Assembly: GCF_014297445.1 (NCBI RefSeq)
Contig: NZ_JACORU010000005.1
Span: 186,001-250,000 of the forward strand
Direction of reading: 5' to 3'
Length of the DNA: 64,000 nt
Source of the DNA: Ramlibacter albus
Lineage (GTDB): Bacteria > Pseudomonadota > Gammaproteobacteria > Burkholderiales > Burkholderiaceae_C
How positions within the stretch are numbered: position 1 is the first letter of the stretch; each line of letters begins with the position of its first letter. Both the position numbers and the translations under genes were made by a program. Shown one piece after another: positions 1-8,203 of the stretch. The notes beneath the pieces were generated by a model. It was not told where the DNA came from and searched no databases. It saw only the letters and a program-made list of their open reading frames with translations.

Positions 1-567
1 GATCTCCTTCACGCGGTCCATGCCCAGCGTGAATTCCCAGTGACCGGTCATCACGTCCACGCCGAGCAGCCTGGCCGCATCGACCATGTCCTGGCCCCTG
101 GTCCACAGCGCGGTGGCGGACCCTTGCCAGGTGTCGCCGCCATCGAGCAGCAGCGCGCCGGGGCGGCTCGCGCGCAGGCGCTTGACCAGCGTGGCGATAT
201 GCGCGAAGCCGCCCACCTTGCCGTAGCGGCGCGCAGCGTCCTCGAACTGCAGGTAGGTGAGGGCGTGCGCCTGCGCACTGCCGGCAGGCACGTTCGCCGC
301 CTTGAGCAGGTGCTCGCCGACGAGGTGCGGCAGCTTGCCGTTCATGCTGCCCACGCCGAGGTTCACGCTCGGTTCGCGGAAGTGGATGGGCTTCAGCTGC
401 GCGTGGCAGTCGGTCATGTGCAGCAGCGACACGTTGCCGAAGCGCGGCACGTCGTACAGCGCCTCGCCGGCGGTCTGCGCATCCGCGTTCGCCCAGCGGC
501 CCAGCCCCATGCCGGCGACTGAGGCCGCCCCCAGCACCTGGAGGAATTCGCGCTTGCCGAGGTTCAC
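1..567 (-). CDS. soxB: SoxB thiosulfohydrolase, N-terminal part (runs off left edge)
   Basis: Last gene of the sox operon in this window; only the first 189 codons are present. SoxB is the periplasmic dimanganese hydrolase that releases sulfate from the thiosulfate carried on SoxYZ. The N-terminus starts MNLGKREFLQVLGAASVAG, a Tat-like export signal without a perfect twin Arg. Then come the metallophosphoesterase-type motifs LLHMTDCHAQ near residue 55 and LLLDGGDTWQGS near residue 145, which hold metal ligands in the SoxB family. The GTG start at 567 overlaps the soxX stop by 4 bases (GTGA), so translation is coupled. The C-terminal half lies outside the window, so intactness cannot be judged. 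Confidence 0.95.
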   Translation of the reverse strand, partial: MNLGKREFLQVLGAASVAGMGLGRWANADAQTAGEALYDVPRFGNVSLLHMTDCHAQLKPIHFREPSVNLGVGSMNGKLPHLVGEHLLKAANVPAGSAQAHALTYLQFEDAARRYGKVGGFAHIATLVKRLRASRPGALLLDGGDTWQGSATALWTRGQDMVDAARLLGVDVMTGHWEFTLGMDRVKEI

Positions 568-1205
568 TTGTTGACCGGCGAGGCGGGGTCGAGCAGCAGC
601 GCCATCACGTGGCGGATCTGCGCTTCGGTCAGGTTGCCCATGTGGCCCGCGCGCGGCATGTTGGAGCAGGCGTTGTAGGCCTTGGCGTTCCAGATCTTGC
701 CCCACGTGTATTCCACGATCGGTTTCGCAGCGGCACTGTTCGGGTCCGCCACGCCACGCAGCTTGCCGTAGTTGTAGAGGCTCGGGCCGATCGTGCCGAA
801 GGAGATCTCCTCCTTGCTGATCTGGTGGCAGTTGTAGCAGTTGCCGCCGTTGGACGTGCTCGCGGTGTCCGTCCAGGTGAGGCCGCGGCCGCTCTGCGCG
901 ATCTGCTCGCCCTCCTTCCAGTCGCCGAGGAACTTGCCGTCGCTCGGCCACTTGACGGTCTTGAGGTTGGCCTCCTCGATGCGCTTGGCGAGGTCCTTGT
1001 CGAGCGGCTTGCCCGTCACGTCGGCTTCGTTGCAGGCCTTGAGCGTCTCGTCGATGGCGGTGACGCGCTCGACCTTGGCGATGCCTTCGCTGCGGAAGGC
1101 GCTCTTGACCATGTCGGCGGCGATGCGGTCGGCTTCGGCGGGGCTCGGCCCCGTGGCGCAACCCGCGAGGGCCGCGAAGAGAAGCACTGCGGAAATGTTC
1201 TTCAT
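564..1205 (-). CDS. soxX: SoxX, sulfur-oxidising cytochrome c subunit
   Basis: 213-aa monohaem cytochrome subunit of SoxAX, which couples thiosulfate to the SoxY cysteine in the periplasm. A lipoprotein-like leader (LLFAALAGC, Cys at about residue 16) precedes a single haem site CYNCH at 123-127. The distal motif CSNMPRAG near residue 180 supplies the likely axial Met, and the C-terminus LTEAQIRHVMALLLDPASPVN is typical of SoxX. An ATG at 1205 was chosen over an in-frame start at 1268 because the longer form would put 21 charged residues before the signal and overlap soxA. It lies 13 bases after soxA and is coupled to soxB. Confidence 0.94.
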   Translation of the reverse strand: MKNISAVLLFAALAGCATGPSPAEADRIAADMVKSAFRSEGIAKVERVTAIDETLKACNEADVTGKPLDKDLAKRIEEANLKTVKWPSDGKFLGDWKEGEQIAQSGRGLTWTDTASTSNGGNCYNCHQISKEEISFGTIGPSLYNYGKLRGVADPNSAAAKPIVEYTWGKIWNAKAYNACSNMPRAGHMGNLTEAQIRHVMALLLDPASPVNK

Positions 1206-1218
1206 CCTTGGGTCCCTC

Positions 1219-2019
1219 TCAGCGCTTGATCGTCGGCGCCGCGGACTTGGCGCCCCTGGCGTTGACACCGAGGTAGGTGGACAGCGCGGTGAGCGCGTCG
1301 CTGCCGAACTCGGGGTAGGGGAAGCGCTGCTGGCGGTAGCAGTCGTTCAGGCGCAACTGCATGCTCCACATCTGGCCGTTGGACACGCGGTACGCGGGCC
1401 AGGCGGCGAAGCCGACGCCGTCGCCGGGGTTCTTCGTGAGGTTGGGCAGGTCCTGCAGGCGGATGCGCTTGCCGTCCTCGCCGTGGCACGACGCGCACGA
1501 GAAGTCGTGCGTGCCGCCGCGCATGAAGAAGATGCGCTTGCCCGCTTCGTAGAACACCTTCTCCTGCGCATGCGACTGCGGCAGGTTGAACGGCAGGCCG
1601 CGCGACTCGGTCGCGACGTACGTCGCCAGCGCCGTCACGTTGGCCATCTCGCCGCGGCCGAACGGCGTCTTCGCGATCTCGGCGGCGTTGAAGCCCTGCA
1701 GCTTCTCCATGCACCAGACGAGACGCGTCTCGAGGTCCTGCACCTTGCCGGCGTCGGCGAAATAGCGGGGCAGCTCGACGAAGGCGCCCTTCACGACGCC
1801 CGGGCCCTTGCCGAGGTCGCAGGCTTGCAGCGACGCGTTCTTCGGGCCGCGCTTCTGTGTCCACAGCTCCTCGCCCTTGGCTTCGAACAGCTCGGCGGGG
1901 TTGCCGTCGGCGAGCATCGAGCGGTATTCGTCGATGGCCTGCGTGGCGCTCTTCTGCGCACTGGCCACCGCGGCGACGCAGGCGAGCGTCACCGCGGCGG
2001 CGGCCTTGTGGGTCCGCAT
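1219..2019 (-). CDS. soxA: SoxA, L-cysteine S-thiosulfotransferase haem subunit
   Basis: 266-aa catalytic partner of SoxX. It has a cleavable signal (ACVAAVASAQ). The first cytochrome domain keeps only C67 and C103 and has no CxxCH, so it lacks its haem. The second domain has the haem site CASCH at 175-179 and the motif RLNDCYRQQ with C227, the position of the active-site persulfide Cys in SoxA proteins. This is the single-canonical-haem SoxA type rather than the dihaem type. It sits between soxZ (34-bp gap) and soxX (13-bp gap), as expected for YZAXB operons. Confidence 0.95.
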   Translation of the reverse strand: MRTHKAAAAVTLACVAAVASAQKSATQAIDEYRSMLADGNPAELFEAKGEELWTQKRGPKNASLQACDLGKGPGVVKGAFVELPRYFADAGKVQDLETRLVWCMEKLQGFNAAEIAKTPFGRGEMANVTALATYVATESRGLPFNLPQSHAQEKVFYEAGKRIFFMRGGTHDFSCASCHGEDGKRIRLQDLPNLTKNPGDGVGFAAWPAYRVSNGQMWSMQLRLNDCYRQQRFPYPEFGSDALTALSTYLGVNARGAKSAAPTIKR

Positions 2020-2053
2020 CGTTGTCTCCTAGGTCGTTGTTGTTATCGGGCGG

Positions 2054-2365
2054 TCAGGCGACGACCGCTTCGTCCGTGCGCGTGTCGCCCCGGTTGTCCT
2101 TCCAGCTCACCGCGATCTTGTCGCCGGCCTTGGCGCCGCGAACGGTGAACTGCAGGAAGGGGTTCTTCGCGACGGCGGGGCCCCACTCGGCGGAGAGCAC
2201 CTTCCTGCCGTTGTGGGTGGCCGTGACTTCGGCGATGTGCCATGCGGGGATGGTCTTGCCGGCGGCGTCCTTGCGCTGGCCGGTTTCCATCTCGTGGCTC
2301 ATGAGGACTCGCACCACGGCGTTGCCGCCCTGGGCCTGGGCGCGGATGCGCATCGGGTCTGCCAT
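2054..2365 (-). CDS. soxZ: SoxZ, sulfur carrier complex subunit
   Basis: 103-aa beta-sandwich partner of SoxY. It has no signal peptide (MADPMRIRAQ), as usual, because SoxZ is exported with Tat-borne SoxY. The core includes HNGRKVLSAEWGPAVAKNPFLQF and a C-terminal KAGDKIAVSWKDNRG stretch typical of the family. It begins 18 bp after soxY, so the two are surely co-expressed. SoxYZ carries the pathway intermediates as covalent adducts on the SoxY C-terminal Cys. Confidence 0.95.
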   Translation of the reverse strand: MADPMRIRAQAQGGNAVVRVLMSHEMETGQRKDAAGKTIPAWHIAEVTATHNGRKVLSAEWGPAVAKNPFLQFTVRGAKAGDKIAVSWKDNRGDTRTDEAVVA

Positions 2366-2383
2366 GTTCCGTACTCCTTGTTG

Positions 2384-2839
2384 TCAGCCGCCGCAGCCGC
2401 CGAGCGTGACCTTGACTTCCTTCTTGGCGTAGAAGGCCTTGCCGTCGTTGGTGATGGCGACCGCGTACACGTCCGAGGTCTGGCCCATCTTCGTGCGCGT
2501 CGCCACGTTGGGCTCGATCGCGTCCGAGACGTCGAACTTCGCGGCCAGCGCGTTGGGGTTCTTCTCCACCAGGATCAGCAGGTGCTTGACGCCCGCCAGG
2601 GTGGACGCCGCGCCCATCGGCACCACGGCGCCGTTCTCGGCGATCTCGGGCGCGGTGAGCGTCACGTCCTTGCTTTCCACCGGCGCGGCGGCGCCGTAGG
2701 CCTTCACCGCATCGGCGATGCTCTTGGCCTCGAAGGCGTTCTTGTTGAAGGCCCACGCGGACTGCGGGAACAGCCCGGTGGCGCCCAGCAGGCCGGCCAC
2801 GGCCAGCGACTGCTTGAGTGCTTCACGACGATTGCGCAT
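2384..2839 (-). CDS. soxY: SoxY, sulfur carrier protein with C-terminal GGCGG arm
   Basis: 151-aa carrier ending in VTLGGCGG, the swinging-arm motif whose Cys carries the sulfur intermediates. The N-terminus NRREALKQSLAVAGLLGATG is a twin-arginine signal, consistent with Tat export of the SoxYZ pair. ATG at 2839 is preferred over an in-frame TTG at 2857; a GGTGGAG Shine-Dalgarno lies upstream of the ATG. It is the first gene of soxYZAXB, and the 86-bp gap before it is AT-rich and looks like a separate promoter. Confidence 0.96.
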   Translation of the reverse strand: MRNRREALKQSLAVAGLLGATGLFPQSAWAFNKNAFEAKSIADAVKAYGAAAPVESKDVTLTAPEIAENGAVVPMGAASTLAGVKHLLILVEKNPNALAAKFDVSDAIEPNVATRTKMGQTSDVYAVAITNDGKAFYAKKEVKVTLGGCGG

Positions 2840-2925
2840 GTTTTGGTCTCCACCCAAAAAATACTTAAGCGAATACTAATGAACTGGCGTTCATCAACGA
2901 TACGGACATTCCCTGCAGTTCACGC
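2840..2925 (-). promoter_or_regulatory. Intergenic promoter region upstream of soxYZAXB
   Basis: An AT-rich patch in very GC-rich DNA, between the soxD stop and the soxY start. It holds a perfect 6-bp inverted repeat ATGAAC-N4-GTTCAT at 2879-2894. It also holds the element GCGAATACTAATG at 2869-2881 (plus-strand reading), which resembles the sequence upstream of soxC and tsuA. This suggests an internal promoter with an operator, probably for the ArsR-type regulator at 6296-6595. The regulator assignment is inference. Confidence 0.5.
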
Positions 2926-3951
2926 CTAGCGCCCCGCGCCGGTGGCCAGCCACTCGGCAATGCGCGCGGTGTCCTGCGCACTGAGCTGCTCCTGCGGCGG
3001 CATCGGCACGTTGCCCCACACGCCGGCGCCGCCGCTCCTGATCTTCGCGGCGATGTAATCCGGCTTGCCTGCGTGCTTTCGGGCTACGTCGGCCCAGCTG
3101 GGGCCGACCAATTGCCTATCCATCGCGTGGCAGGCGGTGCAGGTGTTCCTCTGCAGCAGGTCGCCGGGCATTGTGCCTTGCGCCACCACGGCCGGCTTCG
3201 GTGGGGTTGTTGTCGCGACCCCGCGCTGCGGGCCCACCAGGCGGTTCTGCTCGGCCAGGTTGCCGTGCGCGTTGCGCGCATGGTCCGGCAGGCTCGAAGC
3301 CACTTTCGTTTCGGCGGCGCAATTGGCCATGCAGGCGGCGGCCTTCACGTCCGGCTTCACGCCCTTGGCGAACTCGTCGCCCGGCCACATCGCGTGCGAG
3401 GTGTTCATGCCATTGCGGTTCGGCATGCGCTTCTGCACTTCGGCGATGTTCGCGTCGGAAATGACGAAGTCGTCGGGCACGATGCGCGCCAGGTTCAGCA
3501 TGTACGCCGTCACCGCGTACACCTCGTTCGTCGTGAGCGACTTGGGCGCGTTCCAGGGCATCGCGCGGTTGATGTAGTCCCACAGCGTGGAGACGTACGC
3601 CACCTTCATCAGCGTCGTGCGGCCGGGGTAGTCGTTGCGCTTGAGCGTGGCCACGCGGCCGGTCCGCACGTCGTCATCGGTCGTGCCGCCGACGAGCGGG
3701 TTGAACACTTCATTCGATTCGCCGAACACGCCGTGGCAGCTGGCGCACTTCGTTTCCCAGATCTTCTCGCCCTGCGACACCGAGCCCTGGCCCTTGGGCA
3801 GGCCCTTGAAGTCGGGGCGCACGTCGATGTCCCATGCCGCCACTTCGGCAGGCGTGGCCGGGCGGCCGATGCCGGGAAAGCGCTGCGCGATTGCGGGCGC
3901 CGTCGCCGCGATCGCGAGCAGGGCCAGGGTTGCGTTACGCCAGATGGACAT
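2926..3951 (-). CDS. soxD: SoxD, dihaem cytochrome c subunit of sulfane dehydrogenase
   Basis: 341-aa electron acceptor for SoxC in the periplasmic sulfane dehydrogenase. It has a signal peptide ending AIAQ, haem site CASCH at 69-73 in the N-terminal domain and CTACH at 271-275 in the C-terminal domain, with a likely axial Met in NVPMPP near residue 316. Two extra Cys (CMANC, near residue 207) lie in the linker. It overlaps the soxC 3' end by 17 bp, so it is coupled. SoxCD lets the cell take all eight electrons from thiosulfate instead of storing sulfur. Confidence 0.94.
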   Translation of the reverse strand: MSIWRNATLALLAIAATAPAIAQRFPGIGRPATPAEVAAWDIDVRPDFKGLPKGQGSVSQGEKIWETKCASCHGVFGESNEVFNPLVGGTTDDDVRTGRVATLKRNDYPGRTTLMKVAYVSTLWDYINRAMPWNAPKSLTTNEVYAVTAYMLNLARIVPDDFVISDANIAEVQKRMPNRNGMNTSHAMWPGDEFAKGVKPDVKAAACMANCAAETKVASSLPDHARNAHGNLAEQNRLVGPQRGVATTTPPKPAVVAQGTMPGDLLQRNTCTACHAMDRQLVGPSWADVARKHAGKPDYIAAKIRSGGAGVWGNVPMPPQEQLSAQDTARIAEWLATGAGR

Positions 3952-5263
3952 TGCCCACCTCGCCGCTTTCCTGCACCAGCCACGACTGGATGGCGTTGTT
4001 GTGGTAGATCGACCGCGTGCCGCGCACTTCGCGCAGCTGGCGCTTGAGCGGCTGCACGTAGCCCGTCTCGTCGATCGCGCGGCTCTGGATGATCGCGGGC
4101 TTGCCGTCCCACGCCCAGTCGAGGCTGAAGCGCGTGAGGCACTTGCTCATCACGGGGTCCTGCAGGCGCGCGGTGCGCCAGTTGCGGCCGCCGTCCACCG
4201 ACACGTCGACGCGCTTGACCTTGCCCCGCCCGGACCACGCGAGCCCGGTGATCGTGTAGTGGCCCTTGTCCAGCAGCACCTGCCCGCCCGACGGCGTGGT
4301 CACGACGCTCTTGCACTCCTGGATGCTCGTGTACTGGCGGTGCGTGCCGTCGGGCATGAGGTCCACGTAGTGGATCACTTCGTCCTTGGTGGCCCAGGGC
4401 TGGTCGCCCAGCTCGATGCGGCGCAGGTACTTCACCCAGCTCACGCCCTGCACGCCCGGCACGACGAGCCGCAGCGGGTAGCCGTTCTCCGGGCGCAGCA
4501 TCTCGCCGTTCTGGCCGTAGGCGACGAGCACTTCGCCGCTCTTGACCAGCGACATCGGGATCGTGCGCGTCATCGACGAACCGTCCGCGCCTTCGGCCAG
4601 CACGAACCTGCCTTGCTTCAGGTCCGCGCCCGCCATTTCCAGCAGCGTGATCAGCGGCACGCCGGTGAACTCGCTGCACGAGAGCATGCCGTGCGTGTAC
4701 TGGCAGGTGGGCACGGCCACGTTGCCCCACTCCATGCCGGTGTTGGCCCCGCACTCGATGAAGTGGAAGCGCGACACGGAGGGCAGCCGCATGATGTCGT
4801 CCATCGTGAAGACCATGGGCGTCTTCAGGAGGCCGTTGAGCATCAGGCGGTGCTTCGAGGGGTCGACGTCCCACCAGCCCTGGTGGTGACGCTCGAAGTG
4901 CAGGCCGCTGGGAGTGACGATGCCGAAGAGCGACTGCAGCGGCGCGAAGGACACCGACGCCTGCGCGGTCTGCGTGAGGCCGGGGCTGCGGCGGCGCTGC
5001 ACGTTGCGCTCGTACTGCGAGGGCTTGCCGTAGCCGTCGGTCACGACGGGCTTGCCGAGCCCTTTCGAGTGTTCGGGCAGTTCGAGGATCGCGGGGTCGC
5101 CCTCGCGTTGCTGCGCGATCGCCGTCGTCGCGGCGGCACTTGCCGCGGCGGCGAACGCACCGCGCAGGAAGTCGCGCCTGCCGTTGCGCGCTTCGGCGAA
5201 CACGGTGCGCACGCCTGCGCCGTCGATGAAGTTTTCCGGCGCCCTGATCAACCTGCCGAGCAT
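3935..5263 (-). CDS. soxC: SoxC, molybdopterin sulfane dehydrogenase
   Basis: 442-aa sulfite-oxidase-family molybdoprotein. The Tat signal contains RRDFLRGAFAAAASAA from Arg29. The molybdenum ligand Cys is C171 in FIECGANTG, followed by the GVPLITLLEMAG and SWVKYLRRIELGDQPW segments of the cofactor and dimer domains. It acts on the SoxY-bound sulfane with SoxD. It leads the sox series on this strand. The 73-bp upstream region is AT-rich and carries a candidate operator. Confidence 0.95.
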   Translation of the reverse strand: MLGRLIRAPENFIDGAGVRTVFAEARNGRRDFLRGAFAAAASAAATTAIAQQREGDPAILELPEHSKGLGKPVVTDGYGKPSQYERNVQRRRSPGLTQTAQASVSFAPLQSLFGIVTPSGLHFERHHQGWWDVDPSKHRLMLNGLLKTPMVFTMDDIMRLPSVSRFHFIECGANTGMEWGNVAVPTCQYTHGMLSCSEFTGVPLITLLEMAGADLKQGRFVLAEGADGSSMTRTIPMSLVKSGEVLVAYGQNGEMLRPENGYPLRLVVPGVQGVSWVKYLRRIELGDQPWATKDEVIHYVDLMPDGTHRQYTSIQECKSVVTTPSGGQVLLDKGHYTITGLAWSGRGKVKRVDVSVDGGRNWRTARLQDPVMSKCLTRFSLDWAWDGKPAIIQSRAIDETGYVQPLKRQLREVRGTRSIYHNNAIQSWLVQESGEVGNVHLA

Positions 5264-5336
5264 TTATCGCTTGTCATAAATATAAGTAGACGCGAATGTA
5301 ATGCCGGCAAGCTCATCCGTGGGCTCGGTGAATACC
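5264..5336 (-). promoter_or_regulatory. soxC promoter region with shared sulfur-gene element
   Basis: AT-rich intergenic stretch between the metallo-beta-lactamase gene and soxC. On the plus strand the segment 5281-5303 ends in CGCGAATGTAATG, matching the element at 7046-7068 (CCCGACTGTAATG) and, with one inserted base, that at 2869-2881. The minus strand just before the soxC ATG is TTATATTTATG-rich, a plausible minus-10 region. The repeated element suggests common control of soxCD, soxYZAXB and the permease. Confidence 0.45.
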
Positions 5337-6287
5337 CTAGCGCCCCTGCCGCTCCATCAGCAAATACGTGTTGTACGCATTCATGCGATTCGCCGCGCGG
5401 AACAGCGGCAGCTGCTCGAAGCGCGACCAGTCGGTGCGCGCATAAGCCTCGTCGAACGGCTCCATCTCGCGGGCGGCTTCACCCATCTTCTCGCGCAGGT
5501 ACACGAGGTAGTCGCGCGTGAGCTGCAGGTCGTCGCGCGCGGTGGTCGAGAGCGCGCCATGGCCCGGCGCCACCACCTTGGGCTGGAGCTTGAGCAACGA
5601 TTCCAGCGCGGCGATCCACTGCCGGCTGTCGGCCTGCCCGACGAAAGGCACGCGGCCGCGGAAGACAAGATCGCCGGCGAACAGCACCCCCTCATCGGGC
5701 AGGAAGACCACGATGTCTTCGGGGGTGTGTGCGGGCCCGACGGGTTGCAGCGCGATGCGCCTGCCGCCTACTACCAGCTCCGTCGCGCCGTCGATCCACT
5801 GGTCCGGCACCACCAGCTCGGTGCTGTCGTCGATCCACGGCGCGAGGTCCGTGCGCGACACGCGCAGCCGCTGCGCCGCCGTGTCGGACTGGATGTAGTC
5901 GATGGCCGCGCGGTGCGCCACGATGCGCGCGCCGTGCTTGCGGAACTCCTGCAGGCCGTAGACATGGTCCGCGTGGTAGTGCGTGACCACGACGTGCGTC
6001 ACCGGCTGCGGCGTGATGCGCGCGATCTGCGCGAGCAGGTCGCGCGCGAGCTGCGGCGAGCCGAGCGCGTCGATCACGACCACGCCGGCGGGCGTGACGA
6101 TGAACCCTGCGTTGGAGATGAAGTTGCGGTTGGCCGGGCTGCCCAGCGCCGCATCGCCCTGCACGAACCAGGCGGATGCGGAGACCTGCTGCGGCAGCAC
6201 GGCACGCGGCCCGGCGGGCGCCTGCTGCGCCATCGCGCCCGCGGCGAACAGCAGCGCCGCGCAGGCAGCGGCAAGGCGGGACGGCAC
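5337..6287 (-). CDS. Exported metallo-beta-lactamase fold hydrolase (SoxH-like)
   Basis: About 316 aa with a Sec signal (LAAACAALLFAAGAMAQQ) and the zinc motif HYHADHVYG plus GPAHTPEDI and APGHG, the standard MBL ligand set. Genes of this type (SoxH or related quinoprotein-relay hydrolases) accompany sox and dsr loci, but their substrate is not settled. A GTG at 6287 is chosen because it gives a clean signal peptide, has GAGG upstream, and starts 9 bases past the ArsR stop. Longer in-frame starts would run through the regulator gene. It probably shares the dsrE-arsR transcript. Confidence 0.8.
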   Translation of the reverse strand: MPSRLAAACAALLFAAGAMAQQAPAGPRAVLPQQVSASAWFVQGDAALGSPANRNFISNAGFIVTPAGVVVIDALGSPQLARDLLAQIARITPQPVTHVVVTHYHADHVYGLQEFRKHGARIVAHRAAIDYIQSDTAAQRLRVSRTDLAPWIDDSTELVVPDQWIDGATELVVGGRRIALQPVGPAHTPEDIVVFLPDEGVLFAGDLVFRGRVPFVGQADSRQWIAALESLLKLQPKVVAPGHGALSTTARDDLQLTRDYLVYLREKMGEAAREMEPFDEAYARTDWSRFEQLPLFRAANRMNAYNTYLLMERQGR

Positions 6288-6295
6288 GGCGGCGG

Positions 6296-6595
6296 CTACC
6301 TCGCGTCGGACTCGATCGCGATCTGCGTGCACACGGCGCGGCACAGCGTGACGACGCGGTCGTTGACGATTCGGTAGAAGATCTGCACGCCCTCGCGGCG
6401 CTTGTCGATAACGCCGGCCTGGTACAGCGTGTTCAGGTGCTGCGACATGTTCGGCTGCGTGGTGTCGATCTCCTCCAGCAGCTGCGTCACGTTCTTCTCG
6501 CCGTTGCACAGGCAGCTGATGATCTTCAGCCGCATGGGCGCGGACATCACGCGGAAGATTTCCGCGGCGGTCTCGAAGACCTCGTCCGACTCCAT
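6296..6595 (-). CDS. ArsR-family sulfur-responsive repressor (SoxR/BigR/SqrR-like)
   Basis: 99-aa winged-helix regulator (LRLKIISCLCNGEKNVTQLLEEI...QPNMSQHLNTLYQAGVIDKRREG). Cys residues at 28 and 30 in helix 2 and at 85 and 89 in the last helix sit where the persulfide-sensing Cys pair lies in BigR/SqrR/SoxR ArsR proteins. This suggests derepression by reactive sulfur. The ATG at 6595 follows the dsrE-like stop by one base; an upstream TTG at 6616 is less likely. It is the obvious regulator for the sox and permease promoters on either side. Confidence 0.85.
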   Translation of the reverse strand: MESDEVFETAAEIFRVMSAPMRLKIISCLCNGEKNVTQLLEEIDTTQPNMSQHLNTLYQAGVIDKRREGVQIFYRIVNDRVVTLCRAVCTQIAIESDAR

Positions 6596-6596
6596 C

Positions 6597-7016
6597 TCAG
6601 GGCTTGATGTAGGCAAAGTGCTCCCTCGCTTGCAGCTGGCCGATGCGCACCACGCCCGAGGGCGTGAACTCCGCGTCCATCGAGAACTGGTTCTTGTCGA
6701 TGTTGCGGTTCTTCAGCGTGATCTCGCACACCTCGAAGCGCACGCCGCGCGCCTTGAGCGCGCTCACGAGCGAGCCGTAGTCGACGTTCGGGTTCTTCTT
6801 GTCCTTGGCGCCTTCGAACAGGAAGTCGATGCCGTTGGCGTGCGTGACCACCACGATCTTCGTGTCCGGCGCCACGTCGAGGTGGTTGCGGATGTTGCGC
6901 AGCCCCTTGGTGGCCTGCGCCTCCGCGTCGTCGATGTGGTAGACCACCTTGTCCTGTGCGAAAGAAGACACGGCCAGGCCGGCCAGGAGGGCGAAGAGCG
7001 CGAGCAAACGGGTCAT
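6597..7016 (-). CDS. Exported DsrE/DsrF-like sulfur-relay protein
   Basis: 139-aa protein with a signal peptide (LLALFALLAGLAVSSFAQ) and a DsrE-like fold (KVVYHIDDAEAQATKGLRNIRNHLDV... TKIVVVTHANGIDFLF). One Cys (FEVCEITLKN, near residue 99) sits at the position used for sulfur transfer in DsrE-type proteins. Periplasmic DsrE-like proteins are common beside sox genes. A GGAGA Shine-Dalgarno precedes the ATG. It is divergent from the thiosulfate permease and starts the dsrE-arsR-MBL unit. Confidence 0.82.
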   Translation of the reverse strand: MTRLLALFALLAGLAVSSFAQDKVVYHIDDAEAQATKGLRNIRNHLDVAPDTKIVVVTHANGIDFLFEGAKDKKNPNVDYGSLVSALKARGVRFEVCEITLKNRNIDKNQFSMDAEFTPSGVVRIGQLQAREHFAYIKP

Positions 7017-7068
7017 GGCTGTCTCCGGGAAGATATCATTGGCGGCTTATCTACCCCCGACTGTAATG
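7017..7068. promoter_or_regulatory. Divergent control region between dsrE-like gene and thiosulfate permease
   Basis: Only 49 bases separate two divergent starts, so both promoters must overlap here. The segment 7046-7068 ends in CCCGACTGTAATG and matches 15 of 23 positions of the element upstream of soxC; its last three bases are the ATG of the permease. No Shine-Dalgarno is visible before that ATG. The layout fits a single operator controlling both directions, and a leaderless or very short leader for the permease. This is inference from sequence only. Confidence 0.4.
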
Positions 7069-8187
7069 GATACCAAGACCCTCGCGCTCATCGTTGTCTG
7101 GGGCGCGTTTGCCCTCGGCCTGGTTTTCGGGGCCATCGGGCAGGCCAGCCGCTTCTGCGTGCGCGGCGCCATCGCCGACTACATGGCGTTCGGCGGGGTG
7201 GGGCGGCTGGCGGCGTGGCTCGTGGCCATCGGCGTCGGCGCCGTCGGCGTGCAGGTGCTGCTGGCCACCGGGTCGTTCGACGCGGGGCGCGCCCTCTATT
7301 GGAGCGAGCGCTTCCCGTGGCCGTCCTACCTCGTGGGCGGCCTGCTTTTCGGTTACGGCATGGTGCTGGCGGGCGGCTGCCCGCAGCGCTGCCTCGTGAA
7401 GGCGGGGCAGGGCAACCTGCGCGCCGCTGGAACTTTGGTGGTGGTGGCGATCGGCGCGCTCATGACGCTGCGCGGTGCCTTCGCGCCGCTGCGCGCGAAC
7501 GCGCTCGACGCGTTCGGCGCGACGCTCGCCGGTCCGCAGGACCTGGGGGGCGTGCTTTCGCGCACCGTCGGCATGTCGGCCGCGGGTTGGCGCTGGGCGA
7601 TCGCCGTCGCAGTGGCTGCCGCCATCTTGGCGTTCGTGTGGCGCGTGCGCTCACGTGTGCGCACCATCGACTGGGTGGCGGGCGCCGTCGTGGGCCTACT
7701 CGTCGCGGCCGCGTTCTTCCTCACCGGTTCCATCGGCTTCGTCGCGGAGCATCCGGAGACCCTGGAGCCCGCGTGGCTCGGCACGCAGTCGCGCCGGCCG
7801 GAGGCGTTGTCGTTCTCCGCGCCGATGGGCCACCTGCTGGACCTGCTCACGCTGTGGACGGACAAGAACACGGTGGCCACGTTCGGCGTGATGTTGTCGC
7901 TTGGCGTGATGATCGGCGCGTTCGTCAGTGCCAAGTTGCGCGGCGATTTCCAGATCGAGACCTTCCGCACGCCCGGCGACCTGCGCGATCACTCGCTGGG
8001 CGGGTTGCTCATGGGCTTCGGCGGCGTGACGGCGCTGGGCTGCTCGATCGGCAACGGCGTGACGGGCCTGGCGATGCTTTCGACCGGCGCGATGCTGGCG
8101 ATGGTGGGTATCACCGGCGGCGCATGGCTCGCGCTCACGCGCCAACTGAAGCGCGCCGAAGCGCCGGCCGCCGTGACCGCCACTTGA
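7066..8187 (+). CDS. YeeE/YedE-family thiosulfate permease (TsuA-like)
   Basis: 373-aa inner-membrane protein with many hydrophobic segments. It carries the three TsuA-type Cys motifs: SRFCVRGA (C31), LAGGCPQRC (C105, C109) and ALGCSIGNG (C326). In TsuA these Cys line the thiosulfate path. Two internal halves each end in a conserved Gly-Cys motif, as in the family. It is divergent from the sulfur-relay unit and next to sox, so import of thiosulfate or another reduced sulfur compound is the natural role. The start at 7066 has no clear Shine-Dalgarno. Confidence 0.9.
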   Translation: MDTKTLALIVVWGAFALGLVFGAIGQASRFCVRGAIADYMAFGGVGRLAAWLVAIGVGAVGVQVLLATGSFDAGRALYWSERFPWPSYLVGGLLFGYGMVLAGGCPQRCLVKAGQGNLRAAGTLVVVAIGALMTLRGAFAPLRANALDAFGATLAGPQDLGGVLSRTVGMSAAGWRWAIAVAVAAAILAFVWRVRSRVRTIDWVAGAVVGLLVAAAFFLTGSIGFVAEHPETLEPAWLGTQSRRPEALSFSAPMGHLLDLLTLWTDKNTVATFGVMLSLGVMIGAFVSAKLRGDFQIETFRTPGDLRDHSLGGLLMGFGGVTALGCSIGNGVTGLAMLSTGAMLAMVGITGGAWLALTRQLKRAEAPAAVTAT

Positions 8188-8203
8188 GGCGCAGCGTCGG
8201 GCT

